Part shown: piece by piece, positions 1-12,039 of the stretch | Numbering within the stretch: the stretch's first letter is position 1 | How the letters are laid out: each line of letters opens with the position of its first letter | Assembly: GCA_029204225.1 (NCBI GenBank) | Contig: CM055100.1 | Coordinates: 62,402,503-62,466,502, forward strand | Source of the DNA: Diphasiastrum complanatum | Taxonomy: Eukaryota; Streptophyta; Lycopodiopsida; Lycopodiales; Lycopodiaceae | Length of the DNA stretch: 64,000 nt | Reading direction: 5' to 3' | Notes under the pieces: generated by a model | Told to the model about the DNA's origin: nothing | The model's input: the letters and a program-made list of their open reading frames with translations, nothing else | Database searches by the model: none | Position numbers and translations under genes: made by a program

Positions 1-1320
1 TTCTGTTTCAAATTGCCTATTTAGTTCTTGCTTACATTCATTGACTGATTAAATGTCATTTCCTAATACAATCATGTCATCTATGGATATGGCAACTCCA
101 ATGTCAGTCCTTGACTTTGTTTGTGTAATATACTATTATCTCAAATACATTTTACAAATGATTTGTCTATAAAATAAGCCTTAACTCTTTCAAACCGTAC
201 CCTTGACGCCTCTTTCAGACCGTAAATGGCTTTGTTCATCTCACATAATTTTGCCCCATCTTGCTCAAAGCCTTCAGGTTGCCGCATGTATACTTCATCA
301 TGCAGAGTTTCAGTCAGAAAAGTTGTTTTTGCATCGAGTTGGCGTACTTCCAAATCTCGAGCAGTTGCCCATGCCAACAATAATATGATGATCAAGTCTA
401 GCCACACGCATGAAGGTTTCTTCCTTGAACCTCTGAATTCCCCCTTTAGCATCATATTTCAGTTTGTAAATCCATTTGCAGCCAATCACCTTCCTTCCTT
501 TAAGTAAATAAGTTAGTGTCCATGCCTCATTCTTGCGCATGGAATCCATTTCTTCATTCATGGCACACCTCCACAGCATTCTATCCTTGCTCGTGCATGC
601 ATGACTATAATTTAATGGTTCGGTGTATTCCTTCTCAGCTATCATGGCCATATCTTTCATCCTTGATGACATTCTTCTGGCTCTTGTTGATCGCCTCAGT
701 TCTATTTCCTGCCTTGGGATCATCTCCATGCTGCCAGTTTCTCTTGCATCTGCATTCAATTGTTCAGTTACCTTTCTGTCTCTGGTTCCTCTTGTGAGTC
801 CTTTTGTGTATTTTGTGTTTCCTCTAACCTTTGATCCTTTTCCTCAGACGCATCCTTGTTGTCAGATATCTTGATGATCATGATATCTGTTCCCACTCTG
901 GAAATTCTTAGTTCCTTCATGTATTAGCCATCAGATTTATCTGTCTCATCCTCATTGAAGATGGCATCTCTTGCTACAAACGTCTTGCTTATGGGATCAT
1001 ACAGTTGGTATTCCATAACTCCCTCAGGGTACTCCATAAAGATGCATTTCAAATCTAGTTTCTTTCTTTTTTATTGATGTGCATGTATGCTATGCATCTG
1101 AATAGTTTTAGGTGTTCCACACTGGGTTTCTTTCCAAACCACAATTCGAAAAGGTTCATTCCTTTTGATGCTTTGGTGGGACCTCTATTCAATATTTAGC
1201 TTGCTGTGCTCACAGCCTCTCTCCATAGATTCCTTGGAAGATCTTTCTCGTGCAACATGCATCTTTTCCCTCTGCCCATTGATATTCTCCACCATTATCC
1301 CGCCTCAGTAAAAGACATAT
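1..1320 (-). pseudogene. Ty1-copia pol remnant (integrase core to reverse transcriptase), decayed
   Basis: Read on the minus strand from about 1310 downwards, broken frames give an integrase DNGGEY motif, then integrase C-terminal text (near 1140-1180, 'LFELWFGKKPSVEHLK'), the linker 'YDPISKTFVARDAIF' (near 960-1010), and the RT start 'KVIGCKWIYKLKYDAKGG' (ending near 430). RT then continues as 'RQLDAKTTFL' (near 340) and 'YMRQPEGFEQ', followed by a DDMI motif near 80, the catalytic YxDD region. Frames shift and stop codons interrupt several times, so it is dead. It runs off the left edge. The Copia identity follows from the motif order integrase-RT. It lies directly before the first visible ABC transporter exons and could sit in an intron of that gene. 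Confidence 0.85.
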
Positions 1321-1806
1321 GAGAGACTTATTTTATTAAAACAGGAAATGAAGTGAATATCTAAAAGGGACTGTTCATACTTCAAGAACTCACTTTTAGT
1401 CTTGTTGCATAGCAGAACTACAATCGATTACATCTAAGGTACATGAAGTAAAGAAAGCTAATCACTGCATGCAGAGGGAAGAACAAAGAACAGTTGTTGT
1501 TTTTGGGATGCAAACCTAGGTGAAGCCCTCTTAGGACTGAACTTGCCCTTTTATAACTGAATTAGAAGCCTGGCTGTGCCAAGAAGGGCCAGATTGCCAC
1601 CTCAGCGTTCTAACTAGGCTGCTTCACGTGGATTCGTGTTTTGATTACTCTACACCAACAATATGGAGGCCTCTGATAAAATTGAAAGGATACTGAAAAG
1701 ATTAGCTTGGCCTCTGCACAAGAAATGGGAATCAATGAATTGTCCTTAGCATTCAGTTGAGTTTTCTGTATTCTAAGCACTCTGATAACATAGTTTTTGC
1801 ATGCAG
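1321..1806. other. non-coding stretch before the first visible ABCG exon
   Basis: No PDR exon, and no coding similarity I recognise, is visible here. The last bases (to 1806, ...tgcatgcag) form the 3' splice site of the exon at 1807. The stretch is therefore at least partly intron, or the scar where upstream exons were replaced. Confidence 0.5.
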
Positions 1807-4800
1807 ATCCTGGGCCTTGACATTTGTGCAGATATTTTAGTGGGAAATGAAATGCGCAGAGGAATATCGGGAGGTCAAAAGAAACGAGTTACAACTGGTA
1901 AAGAATGCCATCTCCCTGGAAGCTACTTATACTATGTGGAAAGTTGAAGTTTCTCGTTTGTAAATACTGTGAACTTGGACCTGTCTGATGTCTTACTGCA
2001 TCCCTTGCTAATGCTTAAACAGGAGAAATGTTAGTGGGACCAGCTAAAGCTCTGTTTATGGATGAAATATCCACGGGCTTGGATAGTTCTACAACTTTCC
2101 AGATTGTGAAATGCCTCCGACAATCTGTGCATGTGATGGATGGCACCATGCTAGTGTCACTGCTTCAGCCTGCCCCGGAAACTTTTGAGCTTTTTGATGA
2201 CGTGATACTTCTTTCGGAAGGCCAGATAGTGTATCAAGGGCCTCGTGATCTGGTATTAGAGTTTTTTCACTTCATGGGGTTGAAGTGTCCAGAGCGAAAA
2301 GGTGTTGCAGATTTCCTGCAGGAGGTACAGTCAATTACCTTATCTGACATATGATCAGTATTTTGAAGGGCGTGGTTTGATGGTTTCCGTACTCTGGATA
2401 GTTGTATGGATGTTGAATGTTCACTTGCTTTTTTCTCCAAATCAAGGTAACTTCAAGGAAAGACCAAGAAAAATATTGGGCGAGTAGTAGCATACCTTAT
2501 CGCTATGTTTCAGTGAAGGAATTTGCCGAAGGCTTTGCAAAGTTTCACGTTGGTCAGAATCTGTCACAAGAACTTGCCACACCTTCTGACAAATCAAAGA
2601 GTCATCCGGCTGCATTGGTAACAAATAAGTATGCGCTTAGTAATAGGGAGCTATTCCGGGCCTCTTTTTCAAGAGAGTGGCTTTTAATGAGGCGAAATTC
2701 TTCAGCATACGTCTTCAGGACTATACAGGTCACTTTCCACGATTTTGAATTTGTTTTTGCTGAATCTCTGGGCCACAGATCATATTCTTTTTGTCATGGA
2801 TACTGATTTTCGTACTGGCTTGATTTGCAGATATCGATCGTTGCAACAATCACAATGACTGTATTTTTTCGGACAGAGATGCATCATAATACTGTGGCTG
2901 ATGGAAACAAATATCTTGGTGCCCTGTTTTTTAGCCTCATCAATGTAATGTTCAACGGGTACGCCGAGCTTGCAATGACCGTTTTCAGACTTCCTGTGTT
3001 CTATAAACAGAGAGACTTGCTTTTCTATCCTCCGTGGGCATTTGTCATACCCACTTGGGTCTTAAGAATCCCTGTGTCTTTTGTCGAGGCCGGCATTTGG
3101 GTGTTTCTCACTTATTGGGTTACTGGATTTGAACCTGATGCTGGCAGGTCGGAATTTTTACACTCAATAATCACTGAACTGTAACTTTTAAGCAATGCTA
3201 GCAAAGATCAATTACAAAATGAGACAGACTAAGAAAATCTTCATTTAACGCATGGCACAACTTTTTGTTTGAAGGTTCTTTCGACAATTTATGTTGATGT
3301 TCATTGTTCATCAAATGTCACTGGGGCTTTTTAGCTTCATTGCCTCCCTCGGGCAAACCATGATAGTCGCAAACACATTCGGATCATTTGCACTGCTGGT
3401 GATTTTTGTTCTTGGTGGATTTGTGGTGGCAAGAGGTGCAGTACTATCTTGCTTTGATCTACTTTAGAAGCAAGTACGTAAATGATACAATGCTGTATTT
3501 AAAGTGCCAAACCTACTCACTGAGTTATATTTGCAGAAAAAATTCACCCTTGGTGGATTTGGGGCTACTGGATTTCTCCAATGATGTATGGGGAGAATGC
3601 CCTGACTGTCAATGAATTTTTGGGAAAAAGATGGCGGAAGGTGATGCTGAATTTCAATATAGTTATGTTATTGTAAGCTATTTATGAGCTATTTTGTTCA
3701 AGCACATCACAGAATTTACAGAAATTTTTCTCTCCTATGTTCCTCTTCCGCAGCCATTTGACAACTCAACTGTTGGTGAAGCTGTTTTGAAAGCCCGGGG
3801 AAATTTTCCTGATTGGTACTGGTATTGGATTGGAGTTGGAGCCCTTATCGGATATATATTTCTTTTCAACATTGCCTTCACGTGGGCTTTGACATTTCGT
3901 AACCGTAAATTCTCACTTCTGGAGCCACTTAACGTGTGTTTCTGAAATTTCTTTGTTTTCGAGACCATTATAGGTCAACTCTGTTTAGACACTTCTAGCT
4001 GTTGCAATGAATAATAAATTTGCATGATGCAGCTCCGGGAAAACCTCAGGCAATGTTGTCAGAGGAGTTGATAATGGAACAACATGAAAACCGTGCTGGA
4101 GAGTTCTTGCCTTTTTGTGAGAATCTTATTTCCATGTCGGATCGCAAGTTCTCCGAAAACTCCTCAAAAGGTAGGTTGTGTCCATTGTTTATGGAACGAG
4201 AAATATTGCTCTTCAGGCTATTTGCATTTATTCTTTTATTGGAAACATCTCAAATACACTTTTTAAACGTGATCAGTGGTGAAAGCTGAGCTACAGGTCA
4301 GAAGTTCTAGCATTTCATCCCAGCCCGAGTCTGAATATCCTTCTGCTGAGGCTTCAAGTTTGTTTCCAAGAAGAGGAATGGTTCTACCATTTCAGCCTTT
4401 AGCATTCACCTTCAACAATATCAAATACTCTGTGGATGTACCTCACGTAAGTATGCCTACCACTAGCTCTAATATTTTGAGGTTTGCATTAGTGACTAAA
4501 TATCATTCTCCAGGCTCCTGTTTAAGCAACAAAGTCAAAACGTGAATACTACAAAATTTTCTGAGACTGCAACTGTTACTGGGAATCGCAACCAGGGCGC
4601 CAAGTGCACCGTCCAAATGACATAGGGCCAGGATAGCTGAGCATGGCGATCCTCGGTGCCCTTTTCTTGGCATGCACCAGCTCCTCTGCCTAACAAGAAT
4701 AGATGGTTTACGTGCAAGCTTAGACAAGCTATTTTGTATGATGTTTTTCAGGATGTAGATTGAACAACGAGTTAAGTGTCAATGTCTTACATAGGATGTC

Positions 4801-7800
4801 AGCCAGCATGCTGCTTTGGCTTACATTATGCTGCACGTTATCAAATCATGCTGCAGAACAATGCATAATTCTTTCATAACCCATCAGCAGCAAATTTATC
4901 CTTTACGTGTCCTTCCGCTGTTCTCTGCCCATGACAATAAATAAATTTGATACTGTTATTATTCTCATGGTTTCAGGAAATGAAGATTCAAGGAGCGACA
5001 GAAGATAGGCTGCAGCTGCTACGTGATGTGAGTGGCTCCTTTAGACCAGGTGTTCTCACTGCACTTGTTGGTGTTAGTGGCGCTGGTAAAACCACTCTAA
5101 TGGATGTCCTGGCGGGGAGGAAGACTGGTGGATATATTGAGGGCATGATAAGCATCTCTGGGTATCCTAAAAACCAGGACACTTTTGCTCGTATTTCTGG
5201 GTACTGTGAGCAGACTGACATCCATTCTCCAAATGTCACAGTTTATGAATCTCTTACATATTCAGCCTGGCTACGTTTGCCAAAGGAAGTAGATGAACAC
5301 GCTAGGACGGTATGCTAACCCTTTCTATCCCTAGTTGTTTTCAGAGTAGCCTGATACTGAAGCATCAGTTTGTGTCTATGCGACCGATTTGTGCTAATTG
5401 CAATTTTCTGGTTATCAGATGTTTGTAGAGGAAGTCATGGAACTTATAGAGCTTACACCCTTGCGTGAGGCTTTGGTTGGTCTACCCGGTGTGTCTGGTC
5501 TATCCACAGAGCAACGGAAAAGGGTTACAATCGCCGTAGAGCTGGTGGCAAATCCCTCCATTATTTTCATGGATGAGCCAACTTCAGGGCTAGATGCACG
5601 TGCAGCTGCAATTGTCATGAGAACGGTGCGAAACACAGTTAATACGGGGCGTACAGTCGTGTGTACCATACATCAACCCAGCATAGAGATTTTTGAAGCT
5701 TTTGATGAGGTAACTTTAAGGGAGCTGTTGCTGGGGACAAAGATAGTTAAAAAATCTCATCCAATTTGCTTATGGTTCCAATAGTAATGTGCCTGCTAGA
5801 TTAGACCATATTTCTCATGTTGTGAAATTGTTAAAGTTTGCAGTTGCACTGAGAATTGTGTATTCTTACTTCAGCTTTTGCTGATGAAACGTGGAGGACA
5901 AGTAATCTATGCTGGCCCCCTTGGCAGACGTTCAAATGAGCTGATTGAATATTTCCAGGTCAGAAGTCTAAGTCATCGTAAGCCTTTGAACTCGCCTCTA
6001 GATTGCAATGCCATAAATATAAAACTCATGCTGTCAGTCCCAGTTTGAGAAGGTGATATACAAGAGTTTCTTAAGATAGTTAAATTGAAAGCTTGAGCCT
6101 TCTAAGCCATGCTTGCAACGCCCAAAAACACACCATTTGCCTATCAGCGAGACTGCGATCCAGTAAGTTGAGGTCGGGTGAACATTCTTTTACGATAAGA
6201 TATGAACTTTCATTCGCTAGAGGGACAAAGGGGTGTGGAATTAACTCACTAAGGTGCTTCTTCTAATCTGCAATATTCTGTTAGTGTGCGCTTCTTCTTT
6301 GATCTATATGCAGTCAACTAACTAGGTCCCAAATTGCATTAACATCAGGCGGTTGATGGAGTCCCCAAAATCAGGGCAGGATATAATCCTGCAACTTGGA
6401 TGTTAGAAATCAGCTCTCCAGCTGCAGAGGCTCAACTTAATGTTGATTTTGCGGAAATTTATCGAAATTCTGTTTTATATCAGTAAGTCCGCACTCCATG
6501 ACTTCATTTGCAGTTATTGTAAAGAAACATTGTCTTTTCTTCTAGACGCAGTATAAAGATTCAACGATAAGGTTAAGCGCTTGCAGGCGGAATCAGGATC
6601 TTAATAAAGATCTCAGCTCTCCAGCTCCAGGATCGAAAGATCTCCATTTTCCCACAAAATATTCTCAGCCCTTCTTTAAGCAATGCATTATTTGTCTCTG
6701 GAAGCAGCATCGGTCTTATTGGCGAAATCCATTCTACTGCGTCGTGCGCATGTTTTTCAGCACGATCTGCGCTCTATTATTTGGTACAATCTTCTGGAAT
6801 CTGGGTTCTAAGAGGTAACTTTGATTTTGTGGCATGTTGAATGAGAAAGATGCGATATCATCAGAAGGTTTAACATCCCTTTAGATGGATGTATTCTCAC
6901 GTCAGAGTCGATTCTGCAGGGATACTCAGCAAGATATATTCAATGTGATGGGCGCCTTATACTCCTCTGTGTTGTTTATTGGTGTAAATAATGCAGCATC
7001 AGTACAACCAGTCGTAGCTATTGAGCGTATTGTTTACTATCGGGAGAAGGCCGCTGGCATGTATTCTGCATTCCCTTATGCCTTTGCACAGGCAAGCCAC
7101 ACTTTCCTTAGGGTAGAAAGGATACCTGTGCGTGTTTGCTTATTTCCTAAAGATAACTTGAATTCTGAATCTCTTATCATTTAGGCCATGATCCTTAAAA
7201 AGAAGAGATCAATATTTTTCCTTTGTGCAGGTTGCCATCGAGATACCCTACATTTTCTTCCAAGCTCTGATATACGGAATTCTTGTGTATTCGATGGTTG
7301 GCTTTGACTGGACAGCTCCGAAATTTTTTTGGTTTCTCTTCTTCATGTACTTCACATTCTTGTACTTCACATTTTATGGAATGATGGCTGTGGCTGCTAC
7401 ACCAAATGAAGAATTTGCTGCCAGAACCTCATCAGCATTCTATGTACTATGGAACCTTTTCTCTGGTTTTGTGATTCCTCGACCGGTAAGCTGTCACTGA
7501 TGCTGCAGCAGTCTTTGAAATCATCTCCTGAATTGTAAGTTATTGCACTTTACACTTCGAAACTTATGTTAAATGTTTGTTTTTGAACAACATAATATAT
7601 TGCTGTCAATAGCAAATTCCCATTTGGTGGAAATGGTACTACTGGACTACACCAGTATCATGGTCGTTGTATGGCCTCGTCACATCCCAGCTTGCAGATT
7701 TCGACACAACTATTCAAATCCCAGGCCAGAAAGACACTACAGTGAAGCAATTTTTGAAAGACTACTTTGGGTTTCACAAGGATTTCCTGGGTGTGGTTGC

Positions 7801-7882
7801 GGCTGTGCATGTAGGCCTCGTGATTACGTTTGCTTTCGTTTTTGCCTTAACAATCAAACGCTTCAATTTTCAAAGAAGATGA
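1807..7882 (+). CDS. ABCG/PDR-type full-size ABC transporter, 3' part (17 exons)
   Basis: ATP-driven plasma-membrane exporter of the pleiotropic drug resistance class; substrate not predictable. Exons by splice signals: 1807-1897, 2023-2324, 2447-2728, 2831-3147, 3275-3435, 3537-3640, 3754-3937, 4033-4170, 4277-4446, 4977-5309, 5419-5709, 5875-5958, 6349-6482, 6587-6814, 6920-7091, 7231-7485, 7613-7882. They join in one frame of 1171 residues to a TGA. In order: NBD1 signature ([14 protein letters not shown]), Walker B ([13 protein letters not shown]), first membrane domain (residues ~210-480), NBD2 with Walker A (GVSGAGKTT, exon 4977), signature-like [13 protein letters not shown] and Walker [13 protein letters not shown] (exon 5419), second membrane domain to a C-terminus ending KRFNFQRR. 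Family members have about 1400-1450 residues, so some 250 N-terminal residues with Walker A of NBD1 are missing. The exon end at 3937 is the least certain. One intron is GC-AG (7092-7230). Confidence 0.9.
7092..7230 (+). other. GC-AG intron of the ABCG gene
   Basis: The reading frame ...YAFAQ must join ...[10 protein letters not shown], which puts the splice at CAG|GCAAGC (7091/7092) and tgcag|GTTGCC (7230/7231). The donor therefore begins GC with an otherwise good consensus. The other PDR introns here have GT donors. Confidence 0.75.
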
Positions 7883-7959
7883 CTAATATCACAAGTTTTT
7901 TCTCAAGCACAAAAATTTAGAGTCAACAAACCGGCAACAACTAAGCAGCAAATTACATT

Positions 7960-8866
7960 ATGTCAAAGCATTTGATGAAGATCTCTTGGTCTCCTATGCA
8001 AAGCCGATGTTGGCTTTGATGTTAATATCAAGAATGATGTTTCAAGTGTGGATGAATGTGCTTCTAATGTTGGTGATTTCAAGGATCTTGCAAGGCTCAA
8101 GGAGGAGCCAAGTGAAGAAGATGGTGTAGAGTACCAATCTCCACACCTAGGTACATCAAGTGGATCATCAAGATCCAAGGAGGAGCCATCTAGGCTTGTT
8201 TTCATAAGTGAGAATATGCAAAGGGAAGTCACTATCTCATCCACCTCTAACACCTTCATGACTCCTTTGATAGTTGAATCAAATTGCTTTGATGATGTGT
8301 CAAAATCTTGAGAGAATTTCACATGATTATGATGCTTTGGTGAGATACAAGAATGTTATGATTTGTGATTCTCCATATGATAGCATGCTATTGATGTACT
8401 AATCCTCATTAGATCTGAGATTAACATGGTAATCAAGCATGAAGTATATTGCAAACTCTTTGTTATTATAGCATGCATAGTCTTGCCAATCTTGATGTGT
8501 CTAATTCTCAAGATCTTGGTAACATGATGATAGATCCTTGTGATCTTTCGGAATCAAGGACTCTTTATTTTCTCATGGAGTTGCAGATTTTTTCAAGGAG
8601 GAGGAGCTTTGAGATCAACCATGTTCTTCAAGGATGGAAGAAATCAAAGACAAAAGTGCTCAAATGGTGGAAAGTTCTTCTTGGTGTTTGGAAATGTCTT
8701 TCAATCAAATAATCCTTATCTTGGATATAGTGATCTTGTTGCAATTTCAGGTTTCTTAGATAGTTTTCTCATCAATTCCATGCCAAAGGATCAACTTAAG
8801 AAATTATTTTTGGCTACTTAAGATTAGGAGAGAACTAGCACACTCATCAAGCTAGTTTTAGAGGAG
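7960..8866 (+). pseudogene. internal remnant of a Copia-like LTR element, non-pol region
   Basis: An open stretch from about 8000 to 8311 encodes an acidic, serine-rich peptide with two similar KEEPS blocks. It is followed by broken frames to 8820 containing 'GWKKSKTKVLKWWKVLLGVW' (near 8630-8690) and 'MPKDQLKKLFLAT' ending at the TAA near 8820. I recognise no gag, integrase or RT motif. It is assigned to an LTR element because a purine run (GAGGAG, 8861-8866) and an LTR start follow. The last ~250 bases also match the same position of the Copia relic at 49.3-49.7 kb (minus strand). Function unknown. Confidence 0.5.
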
Positions 8867-9030
8867 TGTAAAGAATAGGCAAAAACTAGCTTGAGTATTT
8901 TGCAATTTCATGTACATATGTAAATCTCACATGTGTGGAGCATGTTCCCACGTGTGGAGGGTGTACATAATCATTTTAGTTGATTTATGTTGAATTTGAA
9001 TAGTCAATAGGCCTTAAATCTACATTTGGC
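8867..9030 (+). mobile_element. 3' LTR start of the Copia-like element (right end unclear)
   Basis: It begins TGTAAAGAATAGGCAAAAAC after a polypurine GAGGAG. It carries the CACATGTGTGGAGCATGTTC / CACGTGTGGAGG block (8931-8960) shared with the LTRs near 49.2, 35.5 and 59.6 kb. The closest match is the LTR starting at 49,292 on the minus strand (TGTGAGAAATTGGCAAAAAT). The end of the LTR could not be placed. Confidence 0.5.
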
Positions 9031-9258
9031 CTAATCACCTACTCGGAAATAAAGTCTTGCCATCATTAGATGTGCATCTTCCGTTTGTAAAGGCTGGTTG
9101 ACATCCAACGTGATGGGTGGCAAGCCTTTATCCCAGTAGCACTCCAATGTCGCAAGAAAGGCTATAGATAAACAATAGTTAGCGCTTTCTTGGACTACGG
9201 TATCCGCACTTCCCCTATAGGTATATCCAAACTTTAGGAGCGCATCTTGATACTTTAC
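9031..9258 (-). pseudogene. remnant of an unrecognised protein domain, copy 1
   Basis: The minus strand reads openly for ~75 codons, containing 'YQDALLKFGYTYRGSADTVV' and later 'ECYWDKGLPP' and 'MMARLYFRVGD', then TAG at 9031-9033. The second half lines up with the minus-strand frame at 11.68-11.94 kb (shared pattern: W D x x L/G P P, then x x R L Y F R). I do not recognise the family. The setting among Gypsy pieces suggests a retroelement-encoded or captured protein, which is inference. Confidence 0.4.
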
Positions 9259-10199
9259 AAAGGTTGAGTGGGGTCAATCCTTGGAATGATAGGCCAATTG
9301 ACTTGTCGCTCAGCTGGCTTTGTTTTCTCCCAAGGATCCTGAAGGATTATAAAATGACCCCCAAATAGACTGCGAATCTAAGGGAATTCTAATGGAAGTC
9401 AGTCTATACCACAATTATAGCTCAAGCTCCATTGGGTATGGAGTCAAAAATAAGGCATGCAACACCACCTCGTATTTTAGGCATGCTGGCTCAAAGGTTA
9501 TGCTTACTTGGCTAACAGGAGAATTGACTTGCTAGACCCCCACATTCAGAGGCTAATCAACTTAATGGATGCTCAATTAGCAGGATGAATCTCCTCATAA
9601 GTCATCATAGGAAAGCAAAATCTAGACAACAACAATCCTTAGGGAGTAGTCTATTATTCTTTCTTTCTAGAACAAGAGCATGACAATGGCTAATCCTCTC
9701 ATGGCTGTTTACATTGTTAGTTTCTTAATGACACAATATTCTTCAATTTTTAGATTATCAATAGCATACTTCAAATGAAGAGGGCATAGGGACATTGTCT
9801 CATGTAGAAGGCATGTGACTTAAACAAGTTCAAAAAACTCTCATCTCCTCACAAATAGCCCAAATGAAAGACACTCAATGTACTTGACCTGCACACAGAT
9901 TTGAAATTACTTTCCATCTAGCTTTTAGGATTTTCAAGACCACTCAGATCAAAAGCAACCTGGAGAATGGGCCATAGATAGGTTATACGCAAGGTTAGGA
10001 AGCAGGTCAGGGTTAACTCGTAGGAAGAGGGAGAGCGAGCCATTGGTAGAGAGCCCAGCCCACAAACAGCCGCAGGCAGGCTGAGGTCCGCAGACAGGCA
10101 AGGGAAATGGCCTGAATCAAAGGATGGGATGGGTAGAGTGATAAACCACAAAATGTATGGGATCAGGTAATTGGCTGCAGATCAAGGCCGTGGCAAACC
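9259..10199. other. no recognisable gene
   Basis: AT-rich intergenic or decayed repeat DNA. A short open frame on the minus strand (9918-10151) has no recognisable domain. It probably belongs to the surrounding Gypsy debris, but nothing in the sequence proves this. Confidence 0.4.
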
Positions 10200-10740
10200 C
10201 ACAGGCAGACAATACAGATTGAAAAATCCTTTTTGAATTCTCTGGGTTGCGTTAAAACAACACCAATAGCATACTTACTAGCGTCCGTATGCACATGAAA
10301 CTCCTTATTATAATCGAGCACGCGAAGAATGGGTGCAGTGACTAAAGCTTGTTTGAGGTCTTTGAAGGCTTTAATCCTATCTTCTGTCCACCTTGGCTCA
10401 GTAACAATTTGATATACTAACCTTTATCAGTGTAGTGTATTATAAAAATTCGATAATAACATGTGTGTCCCAGAAAATTTTTTCACTATTCTTGGTAAGG
10501 GCATTTCTACAATCACTTTGATCTTTTCAGAATCAGTGGCTATACCATTTCGAGAAATGATATGGCCCAGCACCACACCATGGGTAACCCAAATTTGGCA
10601 CTTTTCGGGATTCAATGAAATTCTAAACTGTCGACAGCGAATGAACACTTGTTCAAGGGCATCGAGATGTTTATCCTCAAAAGAATATACACCAAAATCG
10701 TTGAGATAAATCTCTAGATTCTGTAGTGAGTTTCTTTCCT
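10200..10740 (-). pseudogene. Ty3-gypsy reverse transcriptase / RNase H fragment
   Basis: On the minus strand the text runs 'YLNDFGVYSFEDKHL' (near 10,690-10,730, in place of the usual YxDD), then 'RISLNPEKCQIWVT' and 'GHIISRNGIATDSEKI', the RT thumb motifs typical of Ty3-gypsy. It continues into the start of RNase H with 'LDYNKEFHVHTDASKYAIGV' (near 10,240-10,310). Several frame breaks are present and the YLDD aspartate pair is altered, so it is inactive. Confidence 0.8.
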
Positions 10741-10749
10741 ACCTAACCT

Positions 10750-11560
10750 CAATTCAAGATCTAATCAATCTAGCATCAAAGAGTTGAAGTTAGTTGTCAC
10801 GCATAGATTTGTTCCCATGAGAGCGATAGTATAGTTCAGATTTCAGCATGAATGGAAGTTCCACATCTAACTCTAACATCCATGAACCCTAAGCATTAAT
10901 ACTACATCCATTAACACTAGATCCACAATGAAGATAATTTACTCTTTCTCTCTCTCCCTTTCTCCCTCATAAAAAGTATAATAACATGCAATCCCAATAA
11001 CAATCAGATCCAACAATTAGCAAAACACAAATAAAGCATGAGAGATGGAGGAAAAGTGATAGAGAGCAAGGACATTCATCAATCCATTTCACAAGAGAAC
11101 CAATCTACTTTATTGAAATGAAGAAATGAGCATGTGTAGGAACTCGAGTTGGTCCCTTTTTATAATAGAGAGGAGGACCCTGGCCTCTGAATCCTATTGG
11201 TCCATTTCTGCCTCCCTAACTATTCAAATTTAAAAAAGAGTAGGAACCATCCAAATTGGAGTGAAACCCAACTTTATTCACTAACTTGACATTTAGGCCC
11301 TGTGACATTAAAAGTCCCGCAAAAAGGCCTAAAGTCCTTTTATTGACTTTCTAATTAATCAAATCACTATGTGATCATCGGGTTGGACTTAAACACGAAG
11401 GGTGTCAAATCCCTTTCACTCACTAACTAGGGTTAGGGTTGCCTTGGGATCCGCAAAACCTCCACTAGTATCCCCCACCAAAATTGGTGGCAGTCCCACG
11501 ACACCTGCGAGATGCAGTTACTAGGGACTTTTATTGGCTTCGTGACGAATCTTTATTAAA
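10750..11560 (-). mobile_element. LTR-like region of a Gypsy-type element (boundaries approximate)
   Basis: No coding. The minus strand carries a TATA-like TTATAAAAAGGGACC near 11,155-11,170, close to 'tcctattggtcc' (11,201-11,212). The same arrangement occurs at 12,985-13,035 in the LTR next to the tRNA-Asp primer site, so the two are probably related LTRs. A pyrimidine-rich stretch lies at 10,941-10,970. Termini and target duplication were not found. Confidence 0.35.
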
Positions 11561-11679
11561 TGATACTGCACCTTCTCCATAAAGTCGAGTCGGGCAGTGT
11601 TAAAATCCAAATTATGCAACAAAAAACAATGATGAGTTCCGACAATCCACTTTGAGGTTGTCCATGACGTGAAGCAAGA

Positions 11680-11940
11680 TTCCTAGGAGCCTCCCATCAT
11701 TGCTGCACGAAAATATAGTCGAACAACCGACACCTGATCCTTGATATTCTCTGAGGCCATCGGCTTATTTGGATCGAATGCCAAAGGAGGAAGACAATCA
11801 TCCCATCTGGTTGCCACTGATGCCAACAAAGTTAAATCTTTCGCAAACAGTGCCGATTGTCTCACTATCGGGTTAGGAGAGTGTATATACTCCCGCTGGT
11901 ATGCTTATAAGGCCCGATGGAAATCCACTGATATTGTCCA
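11680..11940 (-). pseudogene. remnant of an unrecognised protein domain, copy 2
   Basis: The minus strand reads 'NPIVRQSALFAKDLTLLASV', then 'RWDDCLPPLAFDPNKPM' and 'VVRLYFRAAM', with the same pattern as the frame at 9.03-9.26 kb but only partly identical residues. It lies in the internal region of the minus-strand element whose tRNA-Asp primer site is at 12,513-12,530. A gag-like or accessory ORF of that element is therefore possible. Identity unknown. Confidence 0.4.
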
Positions 11941-12039
11941 AGTGAAAGGTTGATGGATGATTGGCCCATTTGGCGTATGGATCGTAATTTTGTCATTGAT
12001 GGAACTTCAGAGGGCTTTGCGAGAGTTCTTATGAAGATT

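Noticed and set aside
11428-11446. 'ctagggttagggttg', resembling telomere repeats
   Set aside because: Only two units, no array, inside LTR-like DNA.
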